Source: DAOUAT01 sp964551735
GTDB taxonomy: Bacteria > Chloroflexota > Anaerolineae > CG2-30-64-16
DNA length: 64,000 bases
Assembly: GCA_964551735.1 (NCBI GenBank)
Contig: CAZKEF010000020.1
Location: forward strand, 1 to 64,000
Direction of reading: 5' to 3'
Part shown: positions 6,756-14,644 of the stretch, one piece after another
Layout of the letters: each line of letters begins with the position of its first letter
Position numbering within the stretch: the first letter of the stretch is position 1
Notes under the pieces: model-generated
Told to the model about the DNA's origin: nothing
What the model saw: only the letters and a program-made list of their open reading frames with translations
Databases searched by the model: none
Program-made: the position numbers and the translations under genes

Positions 6756-7919
6756 ATGCGCAAGCGCACCTGGGTGGTGCTCTTGGGTGCAATTCTGCTT
6801 CTCATGGTAAGCGCCTTGGGTTGTGCGGTCTCACAGCTAACACTCCGGCCCACTGGTCCACTGGCGACACCGACGCGTACGCCGCGGCCCACATGGACAC
6901 CGGCGGTGAATGCAGTACGGATTGCCCCCCCCACGCTGGATGCTACGCGCTTTCCAGGCGCTACCCCTATGCTTGCACCCACCGCCCAGGTGTGGGTGCC
7001 GGGCGGCGAGGGGCCGATCTTCGTGCCTGTGCCACCCGAAGGCGTCACCGGTGTGCAAACGGTGGTGGTTATCATCGTTACGGCAACGCCACTACCGACC
7101 TCGACACCGACGCCCGGCCCGCCGACCAACACACCCACGTCCACAACTACACCCGGCCCACCGACCGCGACGCCGACCGCCACTGCTACGCCGCTTCCGC
7201 CGGTGATGGTGGAAGTCACCGTGGACAAGGCCAACGTCCGCCAAGGGCCCAGCACTTACTACCCGGTCGTAACCCGGCTGGATGTTGGCACTCAGGTAAC
7301 CGTGGTAGGCCGGAATCGAGCCGGCGACTGGTGGAAGATCTGTTGTGTGAACGGCGCGGACGTATGGATCGCCGACTCTGTAGTCAAGGTCATAGGGCCG
7401 TTGTGGGCGGTGCAAGAGGTGGCCAACATCCCGCCGCCTCCACCCACCGCGCCGCCATCACCCACACCCGCCCCCACCCCCACCTACGCATGGCCATTTC
7501 GCGTGGAAACGGGCGGGCAATATCCCCATGACCAAAACTTCTTCCGCGTTGACGCCATCGTTTACAACGGCGCCACACCGCTATGGGGTTATCGCTTAAA
7601 GGTGCGTAAGCTTTCCACCGGCCAGGAATGGTTGAGTGATGACTCACAAGCCTCTTATAATTGGGTTGTACTGCAATGGCCCAGTGATGGCAAACCATTC
7701 AACCCCAATATCGACTGCCGGTCTGGGCGCGCGTCGTGCTTACGCACCAATGTTAAGTGGGATAGCAATGGCATTGGGGTAACGATGGACGATGACATCT
7801 GGGAGGTCACGGTCGTCGACCGTGCGTCACCGCCTCAACCGGTATCAGCGCCCATACGCATTGCCACCAGTGTGGCAGCGTCCAAGTGGTATTACGTGAT
7901 CTTCACCAGCCGACCATGA
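6756..7919 (+). CDS. SH3-domain lipoprotein 1
   Basis: A 387-residue predicted lipoprotein. Residues 1-23 form a basic-start hydrophobic signal (MRKRTWVVLLGAILLLMVSA) ending in a lipobox-like ALGC (C23). A long Thr/Pro-rich linker follows (PTRTPRPTWTP and similar, to about 150). Next is a bacterial SH3 domain (about 152-215: DKANVRQGPSTYYPV, GDWWKICC, ADVWIADSVVKV), a second Pro-rich linker and a unique C-terminal beta-rich domain (about 250-387). Bacterial SH3 domains usually bind peptidoglycan or peptide stems, so a cell-envelope role is likely but unproven. It is the first of three tandem paralogues with the same architecture, and its stop overlaps the next start by 4 bases (ATGA). Confidence 0.85.
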   Translation: MRKRTWVVLLGAILLLMVSALGCAVSQLTLRPTGPLATPTRTPRPTWTPAVNAVRIAPPTLDATRFPGATPMLAPTAQVWVPGGEGPIFVPVPPEGVTGVQTVVVIIVTATPLPTSTPTPGPPTNTPTSTTTPGPPTATPTATATPLPPVMVEVTVDKANVRQGPSTYYPVVTRLDVGTQVTVVGRNRAGDWWKICCVNGADVWIADSVVKVIGPLWAVQEVANIPPPPPTAPPSPTPAPTPTYAWPFRVETGGQYPHDQNFFRVDAIVYNGATPLWGYRLKVRKLSTGQEWLSDDSQASYNWVVLQWPSDGKPFNPNIDCRSGRASCLRTNVKWDSNGIGVTMDDDIWEVTVVDRASPPQPVSAPIRIATSVAASKWYYVIFTSRP

Positions 7920-9031
7920 ACGAACCAAGCCGTATCGCCGCCCGCCGCCGAGCAACCGGCGCCTTGCTGATCCTCACCGCCTTATTGGCCATCGTCAGCA
8001 TCAGTTGTGCGTTGGGTCAGGCGTTGGTCGGCCTGCAAGGGAATGCGGCCGCCACACCGACCAAAACGCCGCGACCGACCTTCACGCCGTTGCCGGGGGT
8101 GCTGACGCCGGCAACACCGAACAGCGCCGCGATTCGGGGCGTGCTGCCGCCTGGCGTTACTGTGCAGCCTCCCCAGAGCAGTGCCTTGGAAACGCCGGCA
8201 CCGAATACGGACGGTACGGGCAACACCATTAGCCTGGTGATCTACGCCACGGATACGCCCGTTGCGGCTGCTACCAGCGAGCCAACCCGCACGCCAATGT
8301 CAGCCATAAACTCCGAGCCAACCCAACCGACATCCGCCGGCGGCCCACAGCCAACCCCTTATGCAGTGGTTAGCGCCGACACATTGATCGGCCGCCGCGG
8401 CCCTGGCACAGTCTATGAGCGCGTCGGCCAGGCCAGCCAGGGCGCCGAGCTGCTGCTCCTAGGCCGCAGCCCTGATGGCGTATGGTGGCAGGTGTGCTGC
8501 ATGGCGAACCAGCCGGTATGGGTGCCGGCCGAGAGTGTGGAGACCCGAGGGGCCATCACGACCATTCCCCAAGTGAACCCGCCACCGACGCCGCTGCCCA
8601 CCGCGCCGCCACCGCCGCAGCCGACACGCACCCCGACACCGACCCCGGGGCTGCCGTTCGATATTGCGCGCGGGCCGGAATTTCCCATCACGCGCGACGA
8701 TGGTATCCTGACCATCTGGGTAAAGGTGTATGCCGGGCCGCTGGATAATCAAACGCCGTTGGGCGGTTACATCTTGAAGGTATTCCGCGACGGCGTAGAT
8801 GTCAGTGCTAACACGGTCTCGTCCGAAGGGCCGTTCGACTCCACGGGGCCGCGGCAAGGCAACTACCTGTACAACCTGAAGTTTGAAATGTACAACGGCA
8901 GCGAGGCTGACTGGGAGATCTACCTGGCACGGCCCGGCGGTTTTCGCGTTTCACCTATCACCAAATTCACCACCAAGGGCAGCTCCTATCGTCACCTGGT
9001 GGTCTACATGGCCTACTGGCTCGCCCGGTGA
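7916..9031 (+). CDS. SH3-domain lipoprotein 2
   Basis: A 371-residue paralogue of the preceding gene. ATG 7916 overlaps the upstream TGA, the usual sign of translational coupling; an in-frame start 30 bases earlier is less likely. It has a basic N-terminus (RIAARRRATG), a hydrophobic segment LLILTALLAIVSI and a lipobox-like SISC. Then come a Thr/Pro-rich linker, an SH3 domain near 140-205 (LIGRRGPGTVYERVGQ, GVWWQVCC, QPVWVPAESV), a Pro-rich linker (PPPTPLPTAPPPPQP) and a C-terminal domain of about 130 residues (FDIARGPEFPITRDDG onward). The conserved WW and CC after the SH3 core link it to paralogue 1. It is probably surface-exposed on the membrane; the ligand is unknown. Confidence 0.83.
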   Translation: MNEPSRIAARRRATGALLILTALLAIVSISCALGQALVGLQGNAAATPTKTPRPTFTPLPGVLTPATPNSAAIRGVLPPGVTVQPPQSSALETPAPNTDGTGNTISLVIYATDTPVAAATSEPTRTPMSAINSEPTQPTSAGGPQPTPYAVVSADTLIGRRGPGTVYERVGQASQGAELLLLGRSPDGVWWQVCCMANQPVWVPAESVETRGAITTIPQVNPPPTPLPTAPPPPQPTRTPTPTPGLPFDIARGPEFPITRDDGILTIWVKVYAGPLDNQTPLGGYILKVFRDGVDVSANTVSSEGPFDSTGPRQGNYLYNLKFEMYNGSEADWEIYLARPGGFRVSPITKFTTKGSSYRHLVVYMAYWLAR

Positions 9032-9077
9032 ACCGAACACACTTCAATCGGGTGCGTTCAAGGTTAGTTCGCGACGT

Positions 9078-9173
9078 AGGGGCGGGTTTTGCCCGGTTAA
9101 CCCAAGCGCTCCTTAATCGGCAGCAACGTGATGACGGTAGGATCCCCGTGGATGCGGAGAAACCCGCCCCTAC
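9078..9173. repeat. Inverted repeat GTAGGGGCGGGTTT / AAACCCGCCCCTAC
   Basis: A 14-bp perfect inverted repeat (arms near 9078-9091 and 9160-9173) fills most of the 182-base gap between SH3 lipoproteins 2 and 3. Related GTAGGGGCG palindromes occur at 48234-48261 and, in variant form, at 22451-22473. It could act as a processing or attenuation hairpin between the two genes. Confidence 0.6.
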
Positions 9174-9213
9174 AACAAGCCACAATCCAAACCTTGAGGA
9201 GGAATCGAGAAAC

Positions 9214-10143
9214 ATGCGCGCACGTATCTGGATACCGTTGAGCATCGCCATCGCTCTGGTTGCGGTGTCAGCCTGTATGAGCGGCCAGGTCAGCCGCGGG
9301 CCGGTCGGCACGCCCGTCCCTACCAAAACGCTCCGGCCAACCTTTACGCACACACCGGAGAAACCGACGTTGACGCCGACTCCGGCGCCCCCCACGGAGA
9401 CGCCAACCCCGGAAGAGCCCACAGCAACGCCGGTTCCGCCTACACAGGAGCCGACTGCAACCCCGGAGGCCGCCACGTTTACCGTGACCAGCGCGACGCT
9501 CAATGTGCGCAGCGGGCCGGGCACCAACTACGGCACCATCGGCCAGATCCGCCAGGGCCAGACGTTCACCATCACCGGCAAGAACCCCGCAGGAAACTGG
9601 TGGCAGTTCGACTACAACGGTCGCGCCGGCTGGGTGTCAGGCACGCTGGTGCGTGTGACCAACGGCCAGCTCGTGCAAGTGGCAGCCAATATCCCGGCCG
9701 CGCCCACAGCCCGGCCGCAACCTACTGCTGCGCCCCGGCCCGCAGCCCCGCAGCCACCGCCGGCAGCGCCAGCGCCTTCTTTCCGTTTCGGCCTGACGGG
9801 CAAAAACCAGTTGCGCACTAACAGCAACGCGTACGTCACCGTGTGGTGCTTCGTGATCAATCGGGCAGGCAATGGCTTATCCGCCGGCACGCTGCGGCTC
9901 ACGCGCGGCGGTGCAGCGATTGCGGAAAAAGCCTTCCTGGGCGGGACTGAATTCGCTCGCGGCGACGCTGGCTACAGCAGCGAGTTCCTCTATAACCCTG
10001 AGTGCAAGATAGAGGTCCCAGCCGCTGATGGTACTTACAGCGCATACATCATCGAGGGCGGCCAGCAGATCTCTGACGCATTCAACTTCACGGTCAGCGG
10101 CGAGAGCAACCGCACAGCCATCATCGAATGGCGAGAGAAATAG
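9214..10143 (+). CDS. SH3-domain lipoprotein 3
   Basis: A 309-residue third member of the tandem SH3 lipoprotein set. Start ATG 9214 is chosen because GAGGAGG lies just upstream and because the longer frame back to 9028 encodes non-signal sequence derived from an inverted repeat. The signal peptide MRARIWIPLSIAIALVAVSAC carries a good lipobox VSAC. A Thr/Pro/Glu linker is followed by a canonical SH3 domain (about 87-150: SATLNVRSGPGTNYGTIG, NWWQFDYNGRAGWVSGTLV), a Pro/Ala linker and a C-terminal Ig-like domain (about 190-309, SFRFGLTGKNQLRTNS onward). It differs from the other two in lacking the CC pair. The GT39 gene begins inside its last 16 bases. Confidence 0.85.
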   Translation: MRARIWIPLSIAIALVAVSACMSGQVSRGPVGTPVPTKTLRPTFTHTPEKPTLTPTPAPPTETPTPEEPTATPVPPTQEPTATPEAATFTVTSATLNVRSGPGTNYGTIGQIRQGQTFTITGKNPAGNWWQFDYNGRAGWVSGTLVRVTNGQLVQVAANIPAAPTARPQPTAAPRPAAPQPPPAAPAPSFRFGLTGKNQLRTNSNAYVTVWCFVINRAGNGLSAGTLRLTRGGAAIAEKAFLGGTEFARGDAGYSSEFLYNPECKIEVPAADGTYSAYIIEGGQQISDAFNFTVSGESNRTAIIEWREK

Positions 10144-13100
10144 TCCGCGGCAGGTCAAGCCGTTTCAGATGGCCTGGCGCCGCCGTATTCAGTAGAGCGC
10201 GAGAAACCCGATTTCTGGGCGAAACCGGGTTTCTGATCGTGCTTACCCTGCTGGGCCTGGCTCTGCGTGCAGCGCGACTTGACTTCCAGCCCCTCTGGTG
10301 GGACGAGGGCTACTCCGTCTGGTTCACGACCCACTCCCTGGGCCAGATAGCCGCGCTCACAGCCGAAGACATCCACCCCCCGCTCTACTACGCGCTGCTG
10401 CACGGCTGGACGCAGCTCTTCGGGACCGGGCCGGCCGCGCTGCGCCTGCCCTCGGTCATCTTCGGCACGCTGGCCGTCCCCGCGATCTACGAGGCCGGCC
10501 GGCGCATCTTCAATAGCCGCCGCATCGCCCTGCTGGCTGCCGCGCTCCTGGCCCTCCACCCGTTGCACATCTTCTACAGCCAGGAGATCCGCATGTACGG
10601 GCTGGTGGCGCTGCTGAGCATCGGCGTGATCGGCGCCGCGTGGCGGGTAATGATGTACGATGTACGATGTACGATGTACAGTGTACCAGGTCGCGCAACA
10701 TCGTACATCGTAGATTGTACATCGTACATTGGTCTCACCACCCTCGCCCTCTACACCCAATACTACGCCATCTTCCTGCCCATCGGGCTGACGCTATACG
10801 CAGCGTGGCATTGGCGCCGCGACTTGCATGCATTGGCCCGCTGGCTGATAGCTCAGGCGATCGTGGCGCTGCTTTACCTGCCATGGGCCCTCTACGCCGC
10901 GCCCAGGCTGGTGCTGTACGTCAGCCAAAAAGTGGTGGCCGACGCGGACAAGCCATTGGGCCTCCTGGCCTACCTGGCCCGTCACCTGGCCGCGTTCCTG
11001 ACCGGCCACCTGGAAGGCCCCCTGGCGCCCTGGTGGCCGCTGGCCCTCGTGCTGCTCCTGCCGCTGGCCGTTGGTTGGTGGCTCATTTACAGACGACGGA
11101 TGGCAGATGGCAGATGGCAGATGGCGAATAGCCATCGTACATCGTCCATCGTCCATCGTACATCGCACATTCCACATTCCACATTCCACATTCTACATTT
11201 CACCTCCGTCCTCCTCCTCACCGCCCTCGCCCTTGGCTGGCTGATCTCCCTGCGCGCGCCGTTCTTCCCGGAGCGCGGGGAGCGACTGCTGATCCTGGCG
11301 CTGCCGCCGTTCGTGCTGCTGGCCGCGGCCGGGTTGGGCGCGCTGTGGCGGCGGTGGCGGGTGGCCGGTTATGCCGCCTTGGGGTTAGTGGTAGCGGCTT
11401 CAGCCGCCAGCCTTGCCGCGTTTTACACCGTGCCGCGCTACGTGAACGACGACTACCGCGCGCTGATCGCGCACACCGTGGAACAGGGGCTGCCCGGCGA
11501 CACCGTGTTCTGCGTCTACCCATGGCAGGTCGGCTACTGGCGCGCTTACGCGCCGTCGGCCGGCCTGGCCCCGCTCCTCAGCCCCAACGCCGAATGGGAG
11601 GCCGCGCTAGACGACGCCTTGGCCGCAGGTCGCGTCTGGTTCCCCGCGCACCTGGCCCTGGGTGCGATCCTGGAGACCGACATCGAGCAGCACCTGGCCG
11701 CCCGCGGCCTGCCGTTCGTCAACGAGTGGCATGGGCCGAACACGCGCCTGAGCGCCTGGGCCGGCGCGGCCACAAATGACACGAATTTTACGAAAGAAGA
11801 TATGGGAGTCCGATTTGCGTTGTCGGGGGGCGAAACGCTAATGCTTCAGGCTATCGCCGGTTCAACCGCGGCCGTGCCCGCCGCGAACACGGTGACACCC
11901 GTCACGCTGGCGTGGGAGGCTGACGCCTCGCCGCCGGTGCTGGCCGTCAGTGTGCGCCTGACCGATGACCTAGGACAGATCTGGGCGCAGCACGATTATG
12001 AGCCGCTCGGCGGCCTCAACTCGGCTGTCACCCGGGGCGCAGCGAAGGGTCTCGTGGCCGTAAGGGAGAAAGATTCTTCGCTCCCTGCGATCGCTCAGAA
12101 TGACAGCAATGTGCGCTGGCAGGCCGTAGATCGTCTCGGCCTGTTGATCCCGGCCGGGATGCCGCCGGGGCGCTACCGCGTGGAGTTGGTGCTGCGGCCC
12201 AAAGGCGCTGAGCGGCCCCTGGACGCGAGCGAGCCGGACGGCCGCGTGCTCGGCCCTGCGGCCCGGCTCTACGAGCTCGAGGTGAGCCCGGCGGGCCGGC
12301 CGCTGACCGCTGACCGGCTCCCCATCGCCGTGCGCCGGCCGAGCGACCTGGGCGACGGCCTGCGTTTCTTGGGCTTCAGCGCCGACCTGACGTCCCTGGC
12401 TCCCGGTGACCTGCGCAAGGTGAGCCTCTTCTGGCAGTCCAGCAGCCAACCCACCTCTGATTATGTCGCCTTCGTCCAACTCCTGCCCCGCGGGGGCAAC
12501 GCGATCCCGGTCTGGGAGGCGCCGCCGGGCGCGGCCCTGCCCACCTCGGCATGGGCCGCCGGGACGCTGATGCGCACCCAGGCAGCCTTCCGCGCGCCGG
12601 CGAGCCTACCCGATGGCCGCTACCGCCTGATCGCTGGGCTATATCGTCCGGCCGACGGCGCGCGGTTGCGCGGCGGGGATGGCCGGGATTATATCAGCCT
12701 GGGGTTTGTCACGGTTCGCGGACGGACACACACCATGGCGCCGCCCACACCCCAACATGCCGCTGATGCAACTTTCGGCGGGCTGGCGCGGCTGGTGGGG
12801 TACGATCTGGCGCTGGCGGAGGACGGGCTCCCTGCCGGGGGCAACCTGCCGTTGACGCTGCACTGGCAGGCGCTGGCCACGGCCGACCGAGCGTACACGG
12901 TGTTTGTGCACCTGCTGGACGAGGCTGGGGCCGTGCGCGGCTACGGGGACGCCGAGCCGGGCGGCGGCCGCTTCCCCACCCCCGGCTGGCTGGCCGGCGA
13001 ATATCTGGCGGATGAACATGCAGTGCTGGTCGCTGCGGATGCGCCGCCGGGGCGCTACCGCCTGGTGGTCGGCTTCTACGGCCCGGCAACGGGCGAACGG

Positions 13101-13160
13101 CTGAAGACGCCGGATGGGGCAGATCAGGTGGTGCTGGAAGCGGAGATTACGGTGAGATAA
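10128..13160 (+). CDS. GT39-type membrane glycosyltransferase with C-terminal beta domains
   Basis: A 1010-residue polytopic membrane protein of the ArnT/PMT-like GT39 class, which moves sugars from polyprenyl-phosphate donors to acceptors on the outer face. Seen: loop motif WWDEGYSVWFTT with acidic DE (about 58-62), HPPLYYALLHGW, SQEIRMYGLVALL, and some ten hydrophobic helices up to about residue 430. From about 560 onward there are three beta-sandwich units, each closing with a PPGRYRVELV, DGRYRLIAGLY or PGRYRLVVGFY motif; these may bind the acceptor. Short-word repeats are translated in frame near residues 175-201 and 324-357, and another insertion near 635-660. The start overlaps the SH3 lipoprotein 3 gene by 16 bases; a later start cannot be excluded. 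Substrate unknown. Confidence 0.8.
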   Translation: MAREIVRGRSSRFRWPGAAVFSRARETRFLGETGFLIVLTLLGLALRAARLDFQPLWWDEGYSVWFTTHSLGQIAALTAEDIHPPLYYALLHGWTQLFGTGPAALRLPSVIFGTLAVPAIYEAGRRIFNSRRIALLAAALLALHPLHIFYSQEIRMYGLVALLSIGVIGAAWRVMMYDVRCTMYSVPGRATSYIVDCTSYIGLTTLALYTQYYAIFLPIGLTLYAAWHWRRDLHALARWLIAQAIVALLYLPWALYAAPRLVLYVSQKVVADADKPLGLLAYLARHLAAFLTGHLEGPLAPWWPLALVLLLPLAVGWWLIYRRRMADGRWQMANSHRTSSIVHRTSHIPHSTFHILHFTSVLLLTALALGWLISLRAPFFPERGERLLILALPPFVLLAAAGLGALWRRWRVAGYAALGLVVAASAASLAAFYTVPRYVNDDYRALIAHTVEQGLPGDTVFCVYPWQVGYWRAYAPSAGLAPLLSPNAEWEAALDDALAAGRVWFPAHLALGAILETDIEQHLAARGLPFVNEWHGPNTRLSAWAGAATNDTNFTKEDMGVRFALSGGETLMLQAIAGSTAAVPAANTVTPVTLAWEADASPPVLAVSVRLTDDLGQIWAQHDYEPLGGLNSAVTRGAAKGLVAVREKDSSLPAIAQNDSNVRWQAVDRLGLLIPAGMPPGRYRVELVLRPKGAERPLDASEPDGRVLGPAARLYELEVSPAGRPLTADRLPIAVRRPSDLGDGLRFLGFSADLTSLAPGDLRKVSLFWQSSSQPTSDYVAFVQLLPRGGNAIPVWEAPPGAALPTSAWAAGTLMRTQAAFRAPASLPDGRYRLIAGLYRPADGARLRGGDGRDYISLGFVTVRGRTHTMAPPTPQHAADATFGGLARLVGYDLALAEDGLPAGGNLPLTLHWQALATADRAYTVFVHLLDEAGAVRGYGDAEPGGGRFPTPGWLAGEYLADEHAVLVAADAPPGRYRLVVGFYGPATGERLKTPDGADQVVLEAEITVR
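10651..10730. repeat. Short tandem-word hairpin (GATGTAC) inside GT39 gene
   Basis: Four head-to-tail copies of a GATGTAC word are followed within 20 bases by inverse copies (GTACATC). This makes a hairpin that is translated in frame as MYDVRCTMYSV...SYIVDCTSYI between two membrane helices. Confidence 0.85.
11096..11199. repeat. Short tandem-word repeat (CAGATGG, then CATCGTC and CACATTC) inside GT39 gene
   Basis: Successive blocks of CAGATGG, CATCGTCCATCG and CACATTC words are translated in frame as a hydrophilic His/Ser/Thr loop (RMADGRWQMANSHRTSSI and on) between two hydrophobic helices. The disruption is confined to an interhelix loop. Confidence 0.8.
12029..12106. repeat. Inserted repeat with AGCGAAG ... 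CTTCGCT arms inside GT39 gene
   Basis: The segment has AGCGAAGGGTCTC near 12041 and ATTCTTCGCTCC near 12073, followed by TCGCTCAGAATGACA, with self-complementary cores. It reads in frame as the low-conservation stretch AKGLVAVREKDSSLPAIAQN between strands of the first beta domain. Boundaries are approximate. Confidence 0.5.
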
Positions 13161-13447
13161 GGGCCCGTGATGGCGCTCCGCTGTGCGACTCTGCTGCTCT
13201 CAGCCGCTCTGTCCCAAAGGGAGGCCTCGCACTGACCGGCGCCGCAGGTGTTTTTGAAGTCGCATTCAACCCAAAACGGGGGCGAGGGTGACGAAGCTGT
13301 AGCATAGCCCCTTGTGGGCGCTCCGAATGGGCACAAGGCCCGAGGCTACGGGTTATTCGGATAGGCTCGGAAGCCTCGCCAGCAGCGTCAGACCGGCTAA
13401 AGCCTCGATTCCAGCGTCAAGCCGCGGTATTTCAGAGCAGGACCGCA
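13161..13447. repeat. Non-coding gap with two dispersed-repeat pieces and a hairpin
   Basis: This 287-base gap between convergent GT39 (+) and rlmN (-) shows no credible gene. It holds (a) TCTGTCCCAAAGGGAGGC...CACTGACC at 13208-13237, matching 38346-38375 at about 27 of 30 bases; (b) a hairpin 13299-13316 with 13332-13349 whose core is CCCCTTGTG/CACAAGG; and (c) GGCTAAAGCCTCGATTCC at 13395-13412, one arm of the family first seen at 1358. Confidence 0.65.
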
Positions 13448-14638
13448 TCAGGGGGCATAGATCACTCGCCGCTCATCTCCCCCTCTCCCCTTCTCCGCCA
13501 CCCGCCGCCTGAGCTGCCCGCACCCCGCGTCAATATCAATCCCCCGCCGCATACGCACCGTGGCCGGGATGCCGTTGCGCTCCAGAATCGCCTGGAACGC
13601 GGCCGCATCCTTGGCTGTAGACGGTTGATAGGGTGACTCGGCCACCGGGTTGAGCGGGATGAGGTTCACGTGGCACATGACCCCGCCGGCCGCGCTGCGC
13701 AAGGGCCGCAGCAGCGCGGCCAACTCGGCCGCCAACGCCGGCGAGTCGTTGATCCCGGCCATCAGCGCGTATTCGAACGTCACCCGGCGGTTGGTCGCGG
13801 CGATGTACTCTCGCACCGCAGCCAGCACCTCGCTGACGGGGTAGCGGCCGTTGACCGGCAGCAGCTTCGAGCGCAGCGCATCGTTGGGCGCATGCAGGCT
13901 CACCGCCAGGTTGACCTGGAGCGGCTCCCCTGCCATCTTGCGGATGCCCTGGGGCAGCCCAACGGTGGACACCGTGATGTGCCGCGCGCCCAGGCCGAAC
14001 GCGTCCGGGTCGGTGATGGTGCGCAGCGCCTGCCAGGTGCGGTCGTAGTTCGCGAACGGCTCGCCCATGCCCATCACGACGATGTTGGTGAGACGAAGGA
14101 CGGACGACGAAGGGCCGAGGGCCATTTGCCCCGGTCTCTTTTCGTCTTTCGGCCTTCGTCCTTCGTCATCCGCCAGCCCGCGCGCGGCCGCCAGCACCTG
14201 CGCCACGATCTCGCCGGCGGTCAGGTTGCGGGCCAGGCCGGCCTGGCCGGTGGCGCAGAACACGCAGCCCATCGCACAGCCCGCCTGGGTGCTGATGCAG
14301 ACGGTGCGTCGGTCCCGCGCCTGGCCGCTGACGTCGTCGTAGAGCATCAATACGGTCTCGATGGTCAGGCCGTCGGGCAGCCGGAAGAGCCACTTGATGG
14401 TCTGACCGTCGCCGGAGCGCTGCTCGTAGACCCGCTCCAGCGGCGACAGCATCGTTTCCGCGGCCAGTCGTTCCCGCAGCGCCGCGGGCAGGTTCGTCAT
14501 CTCGGCCGGCGTGGCCGCATACTTCCGGTAGATCCAATCCCAGATCTGGTCGGCGCGGAAACGCGGCTGGCCCCAGCCGGCCAGGAGAGCGGCCAATTGG
14601 GACTTGGTAAGGTCGAGGAGCGCGATCGCTTCAGTCAT
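13448..14638 (-). CDS. rlmN: Dual-specificity 23S rRNA/tRNA methyltransferase (radical SAM)
   Basis: A 396-residue radical-SAM enzyme that methylates C2 of adenine 2503 in 23S rRNA and of A37 in some tRNAs. Seen: cluster motif CAMGCVFC (C121, C125, C128), the preceding TVCISTQ cysteine C114, GMGEPFANYD, VSTVGLPQGI, NLAVSLHA, and the catalytic methyl-carrying cysteine in DIDAGCGQL (C373). All essential residues are present. Unusual is a stretch of about 25 residues (about 157-181, DDEGRRPKDEKRP and on) between two conserved blocks, encoded by a short-word hairpin at 14092-14167. The stop and the SEC-C gene are 6 bases apart, the latter upstream, so the two form an operon with the TPR/SEC-C gene first. 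Confidence 0.95.
   Translation of the reverse strand: MTEAIALLDLTKSQLAALLAGWGQPRFRADQIWDWIYRKYAATPAEMTNLPAALRERLAAETMLSPLERVYEQRSGDGQTIKWLFRLPDGLTIETVLMLYDDVSGQARDRRTVCISTQAGCAMGCVFCATGQAGLARNLTAGEIVAQVLAAARGLADDEGRRPKDEKRPGQMALGPSSSVLRLTNIVVMGMGEPFANYDRTWQALRTITDPDAFGLGARHITVSTVGLPQGIRKMAGEPLQVNLAVSLHAPNDALRSKLLPVNGRYPVSEVLAAVREYIAATNRRVTFEYALMAGINDSPALAAELAALLRPLRSAAGGVMCHVNLIPLNPVAESPYQPSTAKDAAAFQAILERNGIPATVRMRRGIDIDAGCGQLRRRVAEKGRGGDERRVIYAP
14092..14167. repeat. Short-word hairpin (GACGAAGGA) inside rlmN
   Basis: GACGAAGGACGGACGACGAAG at the left (from 14092) mirrors CTTTCGGCCTTCGTCCTTCGTC at the right (to 14167). The outer 9 bases are perfect inverted copies. It is translated in frame as a charged insert between conserved rlmN blocks. 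Confidence 0.85.
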
Positions 14639-14644
14639 GATGCC

